Assembly: GCF_001045455.1 (NCBI RefSeq)
Contig: NZ_LFNE01000010.1
Span: forward strand, 124,001 to 188,000
Direction of reading: 5' to 3'
Length of the DNA stretch: 64,000 nucleotides
Source: Chryseobacterium sp. FH2
GTDB lineage: Bacteria > Bacteroidota > Bacteroidia > Flavobacteriales > Weeksellaceae
Shown here: in pieces, positions 27,532 through 35,901 of the stretch
Numbering within the stretch: position 1 is the first letter of the stretch
Layout: every line of letters begins with the position of its first letter
Position numbers and translations under genes: made by a program
The notes under the pieces: model-generated
Told to the model about the DNA's origin: nothing
Database searches by the model: none
The model's input: only the letters and a program-made list of their open reading frames with translations

Positions 27532-28197
27532 TTATGATTGAGTTACAAAGTGAAAAATTGCGATAAAAATAAAACCTGCCGGAATAAGGATAGAATACCA
27601 TTTTCCAAAGGCCTTGATTACCGGAGTGTATTTTGGATGTCTAGCCCCAATTGACTGAAAAGAAGACTGGAAACCATGAGCCAAGTGTAATCCTAATAAA
27701 ACAAAAGCAATCACATACAAAGCCACTCTCCAGATATCAGCAAACTTCTCATGCAATTCCGGCCAAAAACGTTCTGCATCGGGAGCAAGCCCTTCCACAT
27801 ACTTGTAATTAATTTCATGAAGCCAGAAATCATAAAAGTGAAGCGCTAAGAAAGCCAAAACAACCGCTCCGGAAATAATCATATTTCTAGACATCCATGA
27901 AGAATTCACAGAAGGATTGTTTGATGCGTACTTTATAGGACGCGCTTTATTATTCTTAATTTCCAGCACAAATCCCATAATAAAATGAAAAAGAACCGCA
28001 AAACCAAGAATAGGCTGCATTAAGAACTGCACAAAAGGATTATAGCCCATGAAATCAGATGCTGTATTAAATGCATCACGGTTCAGAACTGATAACAAAT
28101 TGGTCGTCAAATGCAGTATAAGAAAAATCAGCAAAAACATAGCTGATAATGCCATAGCATATTTTCTACCTATCGTAGAACTCGTTAAACCTGCCAT
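27532..28197 (-). CDS. sdhC: Succinate dehydrogenase cytochrome b subunit
   Basis: Single diheme-type cytochrome b anchor of 221 residues with five hydrophobic segments and histidines inside or near them (LILHLTTNLL, VLFHFIMGF, LALHFYDFW, LGLHLAHGF, AIFHFVTQS), as in the one-subunit membrane anchor of Bacteroidota and epsilonproteobacterial fumarate reductases. It passes electrons between quinone and SdhB. It is the first gene of the operon. Upstream lie a TAATTTTG -7 element, a -33 TTTG and a CRP-like palindrome. Confidence 0.95.
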   Translation of the reverse strand: MAGLTSSTIGRKYAMALSAMFLLIFLILHLTTNLLSVLNRDAFNTASDFMGYNPFVQFLMQPILGFAVLFHFIMGFVLEIKNNKARPIKYASNNPSVNSSWMSRNMIISGAVVLAFLALHFYDFWLHEINYKYVEGLAPDAERFWPELHEKFADIWRVALYVIAFVLLGLHLAHGFQSSFQSIGARHPKYTPVIKAFGKWYSILIPAGFIFIAIFHFVTQS

Positions 28198-28221
28198 ATA
28201 AGTTTAAATTTGAATTTCCCA

Positions 28222-28250
28222 CAAAATTAAGAAATGTTAACAAGATCAAA
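28222..28250 (-). promoter_or_regulatory. Candidate promoter of the sdhCAB operon
   Basis: On the minus strand, TTTG (28250-28247), a 17-base spacer and TAATTTTG (28229-28222) match the Bacteroidota -33/-7 pattern. The predicted transcription start is near 28217, about 20 bases before the ATG. Confidence 0.6.
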
Positions 28251-28251
28251 A

Positions 28252-28267
28252 AGTGAGAAATCTCACA
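28252..28267 (-). promoter_or_regulatory. CRP/FNR-family-like operator upstream of sdhC
   Basis: The minus strand reads TGTGA-GATTTC-TCACT, one base from the CRP-type TGTGA-N6-TCACA. Its centre (28259.5) is about 42 bases upstream of the predicted start, the classic position of a class II activator site, and it abuts the -33 element. The binding protein is inferred from the site only. Confidence 0.45.
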
Positions 28268-28340
28268 ATTAGTCAGTTTGTAATCTTTCTAAATAAGAAT
28301 CTTAGATGTACAAATTAGGGAAAGACTAAAATTTTAACAT

Positions 28341-28520
28341 TTAATCTAAATTATAAATTTTACCATTATAAACAACCGCTTGTGTTGATTCAGGAAAAGT
28401 TTTAATTTCAATCTGGTCAAGTCTTCTTGAAGAGCTGTAAGGATTGATAATAAATTGTTCAACTTTCTGTTTATCTGAATTTTTATTAATCCAGAAACAA
28501 GCTCTGTCCCCTTTCTTTAA
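28341..28520 (-). pseudogene. Displaced C-terminal end of comEC (other frame)
   Basis: Downstream of the comEC stop the +1 frame stays open from about 28520 to a TAA at 28341. It encodes a protein-like segment (ACFWINKNSDKQKVEQF, then INPYSSSRRLDQIEI, ending NGKIYNLD). This looks like the natural end of a flavobacterial ComEC, so one base has probably been gained or two lost near the AAAGGGG stretch at about 28508-28516. Confidence 0.75.
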
Positions 28521-30111
28521 AAGAGAATATTTTACCTTTATTAAAATTATGAACTAAAATTTCCGTTTTCTGGTTTTCATAACAATCAAAGCCGATTCTC
28601 AAAATAAAAAAGGCAAAAAGCGACATTATTAATCTTGCAGAATTTTTAAGGTTTAATTTTAAAATTACAAACCTCAGCAGATATACAATCAAAAACAGAG
28701 TAAAAACCTCAACCAAATTCATTGGAATGTTTTCAAAATACAATACATCAAAATCCGCAAACCAATGAATAATTTTCAATAACAACTGAATAGTGAAATC
28801 GTAAACAACGTTGATGAGACCCAAATCAATTTTAAAGGCTATAAAGGTTGTCATCAGAAATGACAGCACAATGATGATTTCCGAAAACGGAACAATAAAA
28901 AAATTGGCAATTACTGATACAAAAGAGAATTGATGAAAATAATATAAAACCAATGGAAGTGTCGCCAATTGAGCAGAAAGAGAAATTGAAATGGTATTAA
29001 AAATTAATTTTTTAAACCAATTATCCTGTTTTGGTAAATAATTTAAAATCGGTTGGTTTAGCCAAAATATTCCCAGGACAGCAAGAAAACTCAATTGAAA
29101 ACCTATATCAAAAATCTGTTGAGTATCAAAAATTAAAATGATAAAAGCTGATAAAGACAAAGAGTGAAGCAAATCCGGCTTTCTTTGAAGTAAAACATAA
29201 ATAAAGTAAATACTCAGCATAATACTTGAACGGACAACTGAACTTCCAAAACCGATGAATACAGTAAAAAGCCAAATAAAAACCAAGCTCGAAACAATTG
29301 CATATTTTCTAAATTTTAATGACAAAATATTCATCAGTAAAAAATAGAACAATCCAAAAATCACAACAATATGTGTCCCTGAAATCGCGAGAAAATGTAC
29401 CAATCCTGATTTATTGAAATCCTGGACAGTTTGAGAATCGATTTCTGTACGGTCTGCAAGAATAATTCCTTTTAAAAATTCTCTTGCTTTTGGAGATAAT
29501 TTAGTCTTGTCAATATTTTGAAGGACTTCCAGCCTTTTCTGTGAAAATTTTTCAGTTAAACTTAAATCATTTCTTTCTGCAGAAAAAATTTTATCATTTA
29601 TATAAGATTGATATTCAATATGCTTCCGCTTCAAATAGGTTGCGTAATTAAATTGAAAATCATATTGAGGAGGTTTTGGCTTTGTGATATAAGTGTTTGA
29701 TTTATAGTAGTGATCAAAATCTAATTCATCTTCCTTTCTCGGGACATATAAAATTGTATTGAAAACTTCCTTCCCAATCTGAGCAACAGCTTCATATTTT
29801 CTATTTTTCCGGTTTGAATTAAGCTTTCTGGAAATTTTAAAAACAATAGTTTCATTATTGGAAAACGAAAAACTTTGAGAAGAAAAACAATTAAAAAAAT
29901 GCAGAGCTATTCCGGTACCGAAAAACATCAAACCTAACAGATATGGTTTTAATCTATGCAGAAAATAAGACTTGAAAAATGTTGAAATTAAAAATATTAA
30001 GCAAAAAATAACAATTGAATAAATAAAATTTTCATCCAAAGAAAAATAATCCTGAAAGAAAATCCCAAGAATAAAACATAAAACAAGAATAAGTAATGGC
30101 TGTTTGCTCAA
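28486..30111 (-). CDS. comEC: ComEC/Rec2-family DNA-uptake channel, frameshifted near the C-terminus
   Basis: Inner-membrane protein thought to carry single-stranded DNA during transformation. The 541-residue frame has N-terminal membrane helices, a DUF4131-like soluble region, then the competence domain with the signature KSGLVHFLAISGTHI and multiple helices (FIGFGSSVVRSS, DIGFQLSFLAVLG). It ends abruptly in KERGQSLFLD, while the coding pattern continues in the +1 frame for about 55 residues to 28341. Restoring the frame gives roughly 590 residues. It lies 134 bases after lpxB on the same strand. Loss of only the tail may or may not abolish function. Confidence 0.82.
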   Translation of the reverse strand: MSKQPLLILVLCFILGIFFQDYFSLDENFIYSIVIFCLIFLISTFFKSYFLHRLKPYLLGLMFFGTGIALHFFNCFSSQSFSFSNNETIVFKISRKLNSNRKNRKYEAVAQIGKEVFNTILYVPRKEDELDFDHYYKSNTYITKPKPPQYDFQFNYATYLKRKHIEYQSYINDKIFSAERNDLSLTEKFSQKRLEVLQNIDKTKLSPKAREFLKGIILADRTEIDSQTVQDFNKSGLVHFLAISGTHIVVIFGLFYFLLMNILSLKFRKYAIVSSLVFIWLFTVFIGFGSSVVRSSIMLSIYFIYVLLQRKPDLLHSLSLSAFIILIFDTQQIFDIGFQLSFLAVLGIFWLNQPILNYLPKQDNWFKKLIFNTISISLSAQLATLPLVLYYFHQFSFVSVIANFFIVPFSEIIIVLSFLMTTFIAFKIDLGLINVVYDFTIQLLLKIIHWFADFDVLYFENIPMNLVEVFTLFLIVYLLRFVILKLNLKNSARLIMSLFAFFILRIGFDCYENQKTEILVHNFNKGKIFSFKERGQSLFLD

Positions 30112-30245
30112 TTGTATTTTTATGCTGTCAAAATATTAATTAATTTGACAATTCTCTAATACAGATTTTACAAAATTCAATATGTTATTGAATCAGAAAT
30201 GTGAATAAAGCGCCTGATTTTTTACTAGAAAAACTGAATTTTTAT

Positions 30246-31349
30246 TTAAATTTTTAAAATAACCTCAGCTGCATTATCACTAGCCCCACTTCCGCCAAGT
30301 TTTTCCCTTAAAAGCTCATAGTCTTTTAAAACTTGATTTCTTTTTTCTCCTTCTATGATTTTTTTCAGCTCTTCAACCAGGTTATTCGTATTAAGATCAC
30401 TTTGAATCAATTCTTTTACCACTTCTCTATCCATAATAAGATTGACCAATGAGATATAGTTGATATTTTTAACCAGTCTTTTAGCGATAGCATAGGAAAT
30501 TTTACTTCCCCGGTAACAGACAACTTCCGGAATATTTAATAAAGCCGTTTCCAGAGTCGCCGTTCCTGAAGTTACCAAAGCTGCTTTTGAACATCTCAGC
30601 AAATCATACGTTCTATTGGAAACAAAATGTACGTTGTCGTCCACATATTTTTCATAAAATTCTTTAGGAAGACTCGGTGCACCGGCGATTACAAATTGAT
30701 ATTCCTTAAAATAAGGCCTCACAGACAGCATTTTTTCAAGCATTTTTTCAACCTCCTGTTTTCTGGAACCCGGTAAAAGTGCAATAATTTCTTTTTCGTT
30801 TAAACTATTTTCTGATTTAAAATTTTCAATGTCAATATCCTGTAAAGTTGAAATAGCATCAAGCAAAGGATGTCCCACGAAATGCGAGTGTACACCATGT
30901 TTTTTATAAAAATCTTCTTCAAACGGGAGAATCACCATCATTTCATCAACATATTTTTTGATGATTTCCACTCTTCCTTCTTTCCATGCCCAAAGCTGAG
31001 GAGAAATATAGTAAATCACCTTTATCCCAAGTTCTTTGGCAAATCTTGCAATCCTTAAATTAAAGCCCGGATAATCAATCAAGATTAAAACATCAGGTTT
31101 ATGATTTTTAATATCTTCCTTACAAAACTTAATATTATTCAGAATTGTTTTCAGGTTCATAGCTACCTCTAAAAACCCCATAAAAGCCAAATCCCGGTAA
31201 TGTTTCACCAACTTTCCTCCCTGAGCTTTCATCAAGTCACCACCCCAGAATCTAAACTCTGCGTCCGGATCTTTCTGTTTTAAAGATTTCATCAAATTGC
31301 TCCCGTGCAAATCTCCGGAAGCCTCACCTGCGATAATGTAATACTTCAT
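30246..31349 (-). CDS. lpxB: Lipid-A-disaccharide synthase
   Basis: Peripheral-membrane GT19 glycosyltransferase that joins lipid X and UDP-diacylglucosamine into the lipid A disaccharide. Motifs are IIAGEASGDLHG at the N-terminus, SPQLWAWKEGR, LPFEEDFY, VGHPLLD, LLPGSRKQEV and TSGTATLETAL. The frame runs upstream to a TTG at 31373, but the ATG at 31349 places MKYYIIAGEASGD at the start as usual, giving 367 residues. It is divergent from the DUF2480 gene. Its presence confirms an LPS-bearing outer membrane. Confidence 0.95.
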   Translation of the reverse strand: MKYYIIAGEASGDLHGSNLMKSLKQKDPDAEFRFWGGDLMKAQGGKLVKHYRDLAFMGFLEVAMNLKTILNNIKFCKEDIKNHKPDVLILIDYPGFNLRIARFAKELGIKVIYYISPQLWAWKEGRVEIIKKYVDEMMVILPFEEDFYKKHGVHSHFVGHPLLDAISTLQDIDIENFKSENSLNEKEIIALLPGSRKQEVEKMLEKMLSVRPYFKEYQFVIAGAPSLPKEFYEKYVDDNVHFVSNRTYDLLRCSKAALVTSGTATLETALLNIPEVVCYRGSKISYAIAKRLVKNINYISLVNLIMDREVVKELIQSDLNTNNLVEELKKIIEGEKRNQVLKDYELLREKLGGSGASDNAAEVILKI

Positions 31350-31400
31350 TTCTATGATAAGGATAGAGAACAAATTAAGCCATTGTTGAATCTTAATTTG

Positions 31401-31408
31401 TAAATTTG
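31401..31408 (+). promoter_or_regulatory. Candidate -7 element for the DUF2480 gene
   Basis: TAAATTTG matches TAnnTTTG. The predicted start near 31413 leaves about 15 bases to the ATG at 31428 and only about 6 to the ATG at 31419, favouring the former. Confidence 0.45.
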
Positions 31409-31427
31409 TTCAAAGATAATGATAAAA

Positions 31428-31937
31428 ATGTCAGAAGAATTTGAAATCAAAAATAAAGTTGCAGAGAGCGGTTTGATAAATTTTGATCTTGCCACTCTGA
31501 TTCCGAAAGGAGCTAGAAAAGGCATCGACTTGAAAGACTTCCTTTTCATGGAAATGATTCTAAAAGAGAAAGATTTTCGTGAAAAAGTTGCTGCAATCAA
31601 CGTAGAAGAATATCAAGACGCTTATGTCTATATTTACAATTCCGCAGATGCTATCGTTCCTCTTTGGGCTTATTTTTTAATCACGGCCAGGCTTACCGAT
31701 GTAACTAAAAAAATAGTTTTTGGCAACCGTGAAGATCTGGAAGTGATCCTCATGCATAATGCCATTCAAAGTCATGATTTTGATGAGATGAGAGGAAAAA
31801 GGGTTTTGGTAAAAGGCTGTTCCGACAAAGAAATTCCTGAAAATGCATACATAGAACTGGTGGAGCAATTAAAACCTATTGTAAAGTCTCTAATGTTTGG
31901 CGAAGCTTGTTCGAATGTTCCTATTTTGAAAAATTAA
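31428..31937 (+). CDS. DUF2480 family protein
   Basis: A 169-residue soluble protein of a family common in Bacteroidota and without assigned function. Recognisable pieces are SGLINFDLATLIPKGARKGID, where residues 15-35 are typical, the central YNSADAIVPLWAYFLITARL and the C-terminal CSDKEIPENAYIELVEQL. No signal peptide or membrane segment is seen. Two ATGs are possible (31419 and 31428); the second fits the promoter position and the usual MSEE start. It is divergent from lpxB. Confidence 0.82.
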   Translation: MSEEFEIKNKVAESGLINFDLATLIPKGARKGIDLKDFLFMEMILKEKDFREKVAAINVEEYQDAYVYIYNSADAIVPLWAYFLITARLTDVTKKIVFGNREDLEVILMHNAIQSHDFDEMRGKRVLVKGCSDKEIPENAYIELVEQLKPIVKSLMFGEACSNVPILKN

Positions 31938-32060
31938 TATTTAAAAATCAACGACTTAAATAAATTCGAAAACTTTAACACTAATTTCTGATTAAAAAGA
32001 ATCATTCAGGAATATTTTTTGATAACTTAGATCTGCTTAACAATAAATAAACACAAAACA

Positions 32061-32717
32061 ATGAGTTTAATCGACTTACTTACAGGAAACACTGGTAACG
32101 AAGTTGCACAGCAGGCTGAAAATAAATTCGGCATCAGCAGAAATCAAGTTCTAGCTTTATTAGCCGTAGCTGCACCATTAATTATTTCCTATCTTAGAAA
32201 AAAATCACAAGATTCCAGCGAAGCTGAAGCATTAAATAATGCTCTTGACAAAGATCATGACGGAAGCATCCTGAACGATTCTTCCCAACTGGAAGCAAGG
32301 CAGGCAGAAGGAGGATCAATTCTTAACCATATTTTTGGGGGAGAAAAGCAAAACGTAGAAAATCAGCTTTCTCAAAATACCGGAATTTCAATTGATAAAA
32401 TCGGTCCTATTTTGGCAATGTTAGCTCCCGTAGTTATGGGATATATTGGAAAAGAAAAACAACAAAATAGTGTTGGTGCAGGAGGTCTAGGAGATTTGTT
32501 AGGAGGAATCCTGGGAAATGCTTCGAATCAGGCTCAAGCCCAACAATCAAATCCTTTAAATGATATTTTAGGAAGTGTTCTTGGCGGCGGGCAATCCCAA
32601 TCTTCCGGAAATCCTTTGAATGATATCTTAGGAAGCTTTCTTGGCGGCGGAAACCAACAACAGCAAAGCGGTGGCGGATTAGGAAGTATCCTTGGAAACC
32701 TTTTAGGGGGAAAATAA
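32061..32717 (+). CDS. DUF937 (YidB-like) family protein
   Basis: A 218-residue protein starting MSLIDLLTG. It has two helical DUF937-like units (GISRNQVLALLAVAAPLIISYL at about 24-45 and GISIDKIGPILAMLAPVVMGYI at about 107-128). The tail is rich in Gly, Gln, Asn and Ser and contains the near-repeat NPLNDILGSVLGGG / NPLNDILGSFLGGG and a final GSILGNLLGGK. The function is unknown in the family. It is monocistronic and followed by a strong terminator shared with the convergent THX gene. Confidence 0.82.
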   Translation: MSLIDLLTGNTGNEVAQQAENKFGISRNQVLALLAVAAPLIISYLRKKSQDSSEAEALNNALDKDHDGSILNDSSQLEARQAEGGSILNHIFGGEKQNVENQLSQNTGISIDKIGPILAMLAPVVMGYIGKEKQQNSVGAGGLGDLLGGILGNASNQAQAQQSNPLNDILGSVLGGGQSQSSGNPLNDILGSFLGGGNQQQQSGGGLGSILGNLLGGK

Positions 32718-32732
32718 TTTAATTTGTATATA

Positions 32733-32767
32733 AAAAAAGACCGAGGAGAAATCTTCGGTCTTTTTTA
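32733..32767 (+). terminator. Bidirectional terminator between DUF937 and THX genes
   Basis: Arms AAAAAAGACCGA and TCGGTCTTTTTT flank a short loop. A and T runs on both sides allow it to end transcription from both convergent genes. Confidence 0.85.
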
Positions 32768-32774
32768 TTTTCAG

Positions 32775-32891
32775 TTATTTCTTTTTGTCTTCTGACGTGA
32801 CAAGCGATTTCGAAGCTTTTCTAGGCCTTCTTTTGCCATAGCTTCCATTATTGATTTTTCCTCTTCTTGATTTTTTGTCTCCTTTTCCCAT
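32775..32891 (-). CDS. Small 30S ribosomal protein THX
   Basis: A 38-residue, very basic protein beginning MGKGDKKSRRGKI and continuing NNGSYGKRRPRK, which is the recognisable signature of the bacterial Thx family. In Thermus, Thx sits at the top of the 30S head. The coding length (39 codons with stop) is far below usual gene-calling limits, so it is easily missed. It starts at an ATG at 32891, ends with TAA at 32775, and shares the bidirectional terminator just downstream. The tail KSLVTSEDKKK is less conserved in character. Confidence 0.88.
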   Translation of the reverse strand: MGKGDKKSRRGKINNGSYGKRRPRKASKSLVTSEDKKK

Positions 32892-33106
32892 AGTAATAAA
32901 GTATTTTGTTGATTAGTACGAATTTAACGAAGTTGTTCCTAATTCCCAAGCATTAGCCGTTAAAATTTTTATAAAATCAAATTTTCTAAAACAATATTTC
33001 TTACATGCCTTAAATGCAAACGCTATTAGATTTTCACGGAATTACAATATAGTTCACAGGTATATTACTGAAAAGCTGACTTTTATCACGTATTACATAA
33101 TTATTA

Positions 33107-33161
33107 TTTAGAATAATTAAAAATAAAAATCTTACATTTGTTACTCTAAAATTATTCTAAA
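33107..33161. repeat. 12-bp inverted repeat bracketing a promoter
   Basis: TTTAGAATAATT (33107-33118) and AATTATTCTAAA (33150-33161) are exact reverse complements separated by 31 bases. The -7 element of the downstream gene lies between the arms, and the right arm ends on the first base of its start codon. Confidence 0.6.
33133..33140 (+). promoter_or_regulatory. Candidate -7 element for the T9SS cargo gene
   Basis: TACATTTG (TAnnTTTG form) 20 bases before the ATG at 33161. Confidence 0.5.
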
Positions 33162-33943
33162 TGAAAAGAACTTTACACCTTATGGCATTGATAGGATTTT
33201 TTTCTTTGTCAAATGCGCAATTAGCAACAATTAATGAAAATTTTGATTCTTTTGTTGCCAATATAACACCGTCATTTCCCCAAAATAGCTGGACCAGCAG
33301 TACACCTGCGGGTTTTGAAAACTATATGGTTGTCGTAAACGAGGAAGGAACGAATAAATTCGTTCAGGGATACGCTTTTACTCAGGTTAATAAACCCCAT
33401 TATCTAATATCTCCTCAAATCATAGCTCCGGACGGAACTAAAACATTGAGTTTCGAAGCTTCAAAATTTACACAGTCAGGATTTATGGGAACCATCGAAG
33501 CAGGTTTGGTTTCAAGCCCAACGGATATGGATTCCTTCACTTCGCTTGGTGCAGCAGTGACTTTGCAAACTACAACACCACAAACTTTTACTTATAATGT
33601 TCCTGCATCTACGCAACAATACATTGCATTTAAATTTGTAGGCTTAAATAACCATGCATCCACCAGACTTGACAATATTACTTATGGAATATCGAACCTG
33701 GCTGTAAATGATACTAGAAACAATTCCAAACTTGGCTTTACGGTGAATGGAGACAACCTTGTATTTGTAGGAAAAACAGGCGTAAAAGAAATCAAGGTTT
33801 ACAATACTGCAGGAAGAATGATTAAAATTAATAAAAACGGAAATAACCATTATAATATATCAGGTTTGGCAATTGGTACTTATATGTTTGAAGCATTAAA
33901 CGATAACGGAACAATTTTAAAATCTAAATTTATAAAACAATAG
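33161..33943 (+). CDS. Secreted choice-of-anchor-type protein with T9SS tail
   Basis: A 260-residue protein with a signal peptide ending SLSNAQ. The body resembles the cleaved-adhesin / choice-of-anchor J beta-sandwich (INENFDSF near the start, NSWTSSTPAGFENY, HYLISPQIIAPDG, FKFVGLNNHASTRLDNITYG). The last 70 residues are a type A T9SS sorting domain (VKEIKVYNTAGRMIKI to LKSKFIKQ). It should therefore be exported to the cell surface or medium. The ligand is unknown. Monocistronic; its promoter is bracketed by a 12-bp inverted repeat. Confidence 0.82.
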   Translation: MKRTLHLMALIGFFSLSNAQLATINENFDSFVANITPSFPQNSWTSSTPAGFENYMVVVNEEGTNKFVQGYAFTQVNKPHYLISPQIIAPDGTKTLSFEASKFTQSGFMGTIEAGLVSSPTDMDSFTSLGAAVTLQTTTPQTFTYNVPASTQQYIAFKFVGLNNHASTRLDNITYGISNLAVNDTRNNSKLGFTVNGDNLVFVGKTGVKEIKVYNTAGRMIKINKNGNNHYNISGLAIGTYMFEALNDNGTILKSKFIKQ

Positions 33944-33965
33944 TATGATTAAAATATATAATAAG

Positions 33966-33997
33966 AACTTCCTTTGTAATAACTAAGGAAGTTTTTT
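33966..33997 (+). terminator. Intrinsic terminator after the T9SS cargo gene
   Basis: Perfect arms AACTTCCTT and AAGGAAGTT with a 10-base loop and a T tail. Confidence 0.8.
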
Positions 33998-34027
33998 ATG
34001 TCTAAATCTTCAAAAATCTTATCTTTG
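33997..34027 (+). promoter_or_regulatory. Candidate aspS promoter
   Basis: TATG (one base off TTTG), a 19-base spacer and TATCTTTG (34020-34027). The predicted leader to the ATG at 34089 is about 57 bases. Confidence 0.5.
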
Positions 34028-34088
34028 CACACGAAAATTAAAGGTTTTAAATAGAAGACCTTAAACATTGAACTTTAAACAAATAATT

Positions 34089-35843
34089 ATGTTTCGATCA
34101 CACACAAACGGAGAATTATCTCTGAAAAATCTTAATGAAGAAGTTACACTGTCAGGATGGGTACAAACTATCCGTGATAAAGGATTTATGATTTGGATAG
34201 ATTTACGAGATCGTTACGGAATTACTCAATTGGTTTTCGACCAAGACCGTTCTTCGGCTCAATTACTGGAAGAAGCAAAAAAACTGGGACGCGAATTCGT
34301 GATCCAGGTTACAGGAAAAGTAATCGAAAGAGTAAGCAAAAACCCCAATATTCCAACTGGAGAAATTGAAATTTTAGTTGAAAGACTGACAGTTCTTAAT
34401 GAATCTCAGCTTCCTCCTTTCACGATTGAAGATGAAACAGATGGTGGTGAAGAATTAAGAATGAAATACCGTTATCTGGATATCAGAAGAAATCCTGTGA
34501 AAGATAAACTAATTTTCCGTCACAAAATGGCGCAAAAGGTTAGAAATTATCTTTCAGATGAAGGATTTATTGAGGTCGAAACTCCTGTTTTAATCAAATC
34601 TACACCGGAAGGAGCAAGAGACTTCGTTGTACCGAGCAGAATGAATCCGGGACAGTTTTATGCATTGCCGCAATCTCCGCAAACTTTCAAACAACTCTTG
34701 ATGGTCGGTGGAATGGATAAATATTTCCAGATTGTAAAATGTTTCCGTGATGAGGATTTAAGGGCTGACAGACAACCGGAATTTACACAAATCGACTGTG
34801 AGATGGCTTTCGTAGAGCAGGAAGACGTGATGAATGTTTTTGAAGGAATGACAAAAACTCTTATTAAGGATATTACGGGTCAGGAATTTGGAGCCTTCCC
34901 AAGAATGACTTTTGCTGATGCGATGCAGAAATACGGAAACGACAAGCCGGATATCCGTTTCGGAATGGAGTTTGTAGAATTAAATGATTTAGTTAAAGGA
35001 AAAGATTTTAAAATATTTGATGATGCTGAATTGGTTGTCGGAATCAATGTTGAAGGTTGCGCAGAATATACAAGAAAACAAATCGATGAGCTTGTTGATT
35101 GGGTAAAAAGACCACAAATCGGAGCTTCAGGAATGGTTTGGATTAAATTCCAGCATGACGGTGTGAAAACTTCTTCTGTAAATAAATTCTATAATGAAGA
35201 AGATTTAATGAAAATCACCGGAAAATTCGGAGCAAAAGAAGGCGATTTAATGCTGATTCTTTCAGGAAACGAGCACAAGGTAAGGACTCAGCTTTCGGCA
35301 CTGAGAATGGAGCTTGGAAACCGTTTAGGATTAAGAAAAGGAGACGTATTTGCACCGCTTTGGGTAATCGACTTTCCGTTATTGGAATTTGATGAAGAAA
35401 GCGGACGTTATCATGCAATGCACCACCCCTTTACTTCTCCAAAACCGGAAGATATTCATTTATTGGAAACCGATCCGGGAAAAGCAAGAGCAAACGCTTA
35501 CGATATGGTTTTGAACGGAAACGAAATCGGTGGAGGTTCTATCAGAATCTTTGATAAAGAATTACAGTCAAAAATGTTTGATTTATTAGGATTCACGAAA
35601 GAAGAAGCAGAAGCTCAGTTTGGATTCCTTATGAACGCCTTCAAGTACGGAGCTCCGCCTCACGGTGGCTTAGCTTTCGGGTTTGACCGTTTGGTGGCAA
35701 TTCTTGACGGAAACGAAGTGATCAGAGATTATATTGCATTCCCTAAAAATAATTCAGGGCGTGATGTAATGATTGATGCACCTGCTGCAATTGCCGATGA
35801 CCAGCTTGATGAATTGGAATTACAATTAAATTTAAAAGTATAA
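34089..35843 (+). CDS. aspS: Aspartyl-tRNA synthetase
   Basis: Class IIb aminoacyl-tRNA synthetase, 584 residues. It has an N-terminal OB-fold anticodon domain ([21 protein letters not shown]), motif 2 with [18 protein letters not shown], the bacterial GAD insertion in the middle, and motif 3 with [15 protein letters not shown]. The frame opens at a TTG at 34068, but the ATG at 34089 begins the usual [10 protein letters not shown] and is chosen. Its own promoter lies upstream and an exceptionally regular terminator overlaps its stop codon. Confidence 0.97.
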   Translation: MFRSHTNGELSLKNLNEEVTLSGWVQTIRDKGFMIWIDLRDRYGITQLVFDQDRSSAQLLEEAKKLGREFVIQVTGKVIERVSKNPNIPTGEIEILVERLTVLNESQLPPFTIEDETDGGEELRMKYRYLDIRRNPVKDKLIFRHKMAQKVRNYLSDEGFIEVETPVLIKSTPEGARDFVVPSRMNPGQFYALPQSPQTFKQLLMVGGMDKYFQIVKCFRDEDLRADRQPEFTQIDCEMAFVEQEDVMNVFEGMTKTLIKDITGQEFGAFPRMTFADAMQKYGNDKPDIRFGMEFVELNDLVKGKDFKIFDDAELVVGINVEGCAEYTRKQIDELVDWVKRPQIGASGMVWIKFQHDGVKTSSVNKFYNEEDLMKITGKFGAKEGDLMLILSGNEHKVRTQLSALRMELGNRLGLRKGDVFAPLWVIDFPLLEFDEESGRYHAMHHPFTSPKPEDIHLLETDPGKARANAYDMVLNGNEIGGGSIRIFDKELQSKMFDLLGFTKEEAEAQFGFLMNAFKYGAPPHGGLAFGFDRLVAILDGNEVIRDYIAFPKNNSGRDVMIDAPAAIADDQLDELELQLNLKV

Positions 35844-35880
35844 AATAAAAAGCGGAGAAAAATCTCCGCTTTTTATTTTA
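35841..35880 (+). terminator. Perfect 18-bp bidirectional terminator overlapping the aspS stop
   Basis: Arms TAAAATAAAAAGCGGAGA (35841-35858) and TCTCCGCTTTTTATTTTA (35863-35880) are exact reverse complements with an AAAA loop. The aspS TAA stop is the first three bases. It can also end the convergent gene at 35902. Confidence 0.85.
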
Positions 35881-35901
35881 TACTTTTAATTAAAATTAAT
35901 T

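Noticed and set aside
31350..31373. TTG-start extension of lpxB
   Set aside because: The ATG at 31349 begins exactly at the conserved MKYYIIAGEASGD; the extension adds residues not expected in LpxB.
34068..34088. TTG-start extension of aspS
   Set aside because: The ATG at 34089 gives the usual [10 protein letters not shown] start; the upstream seven codons look like leader.
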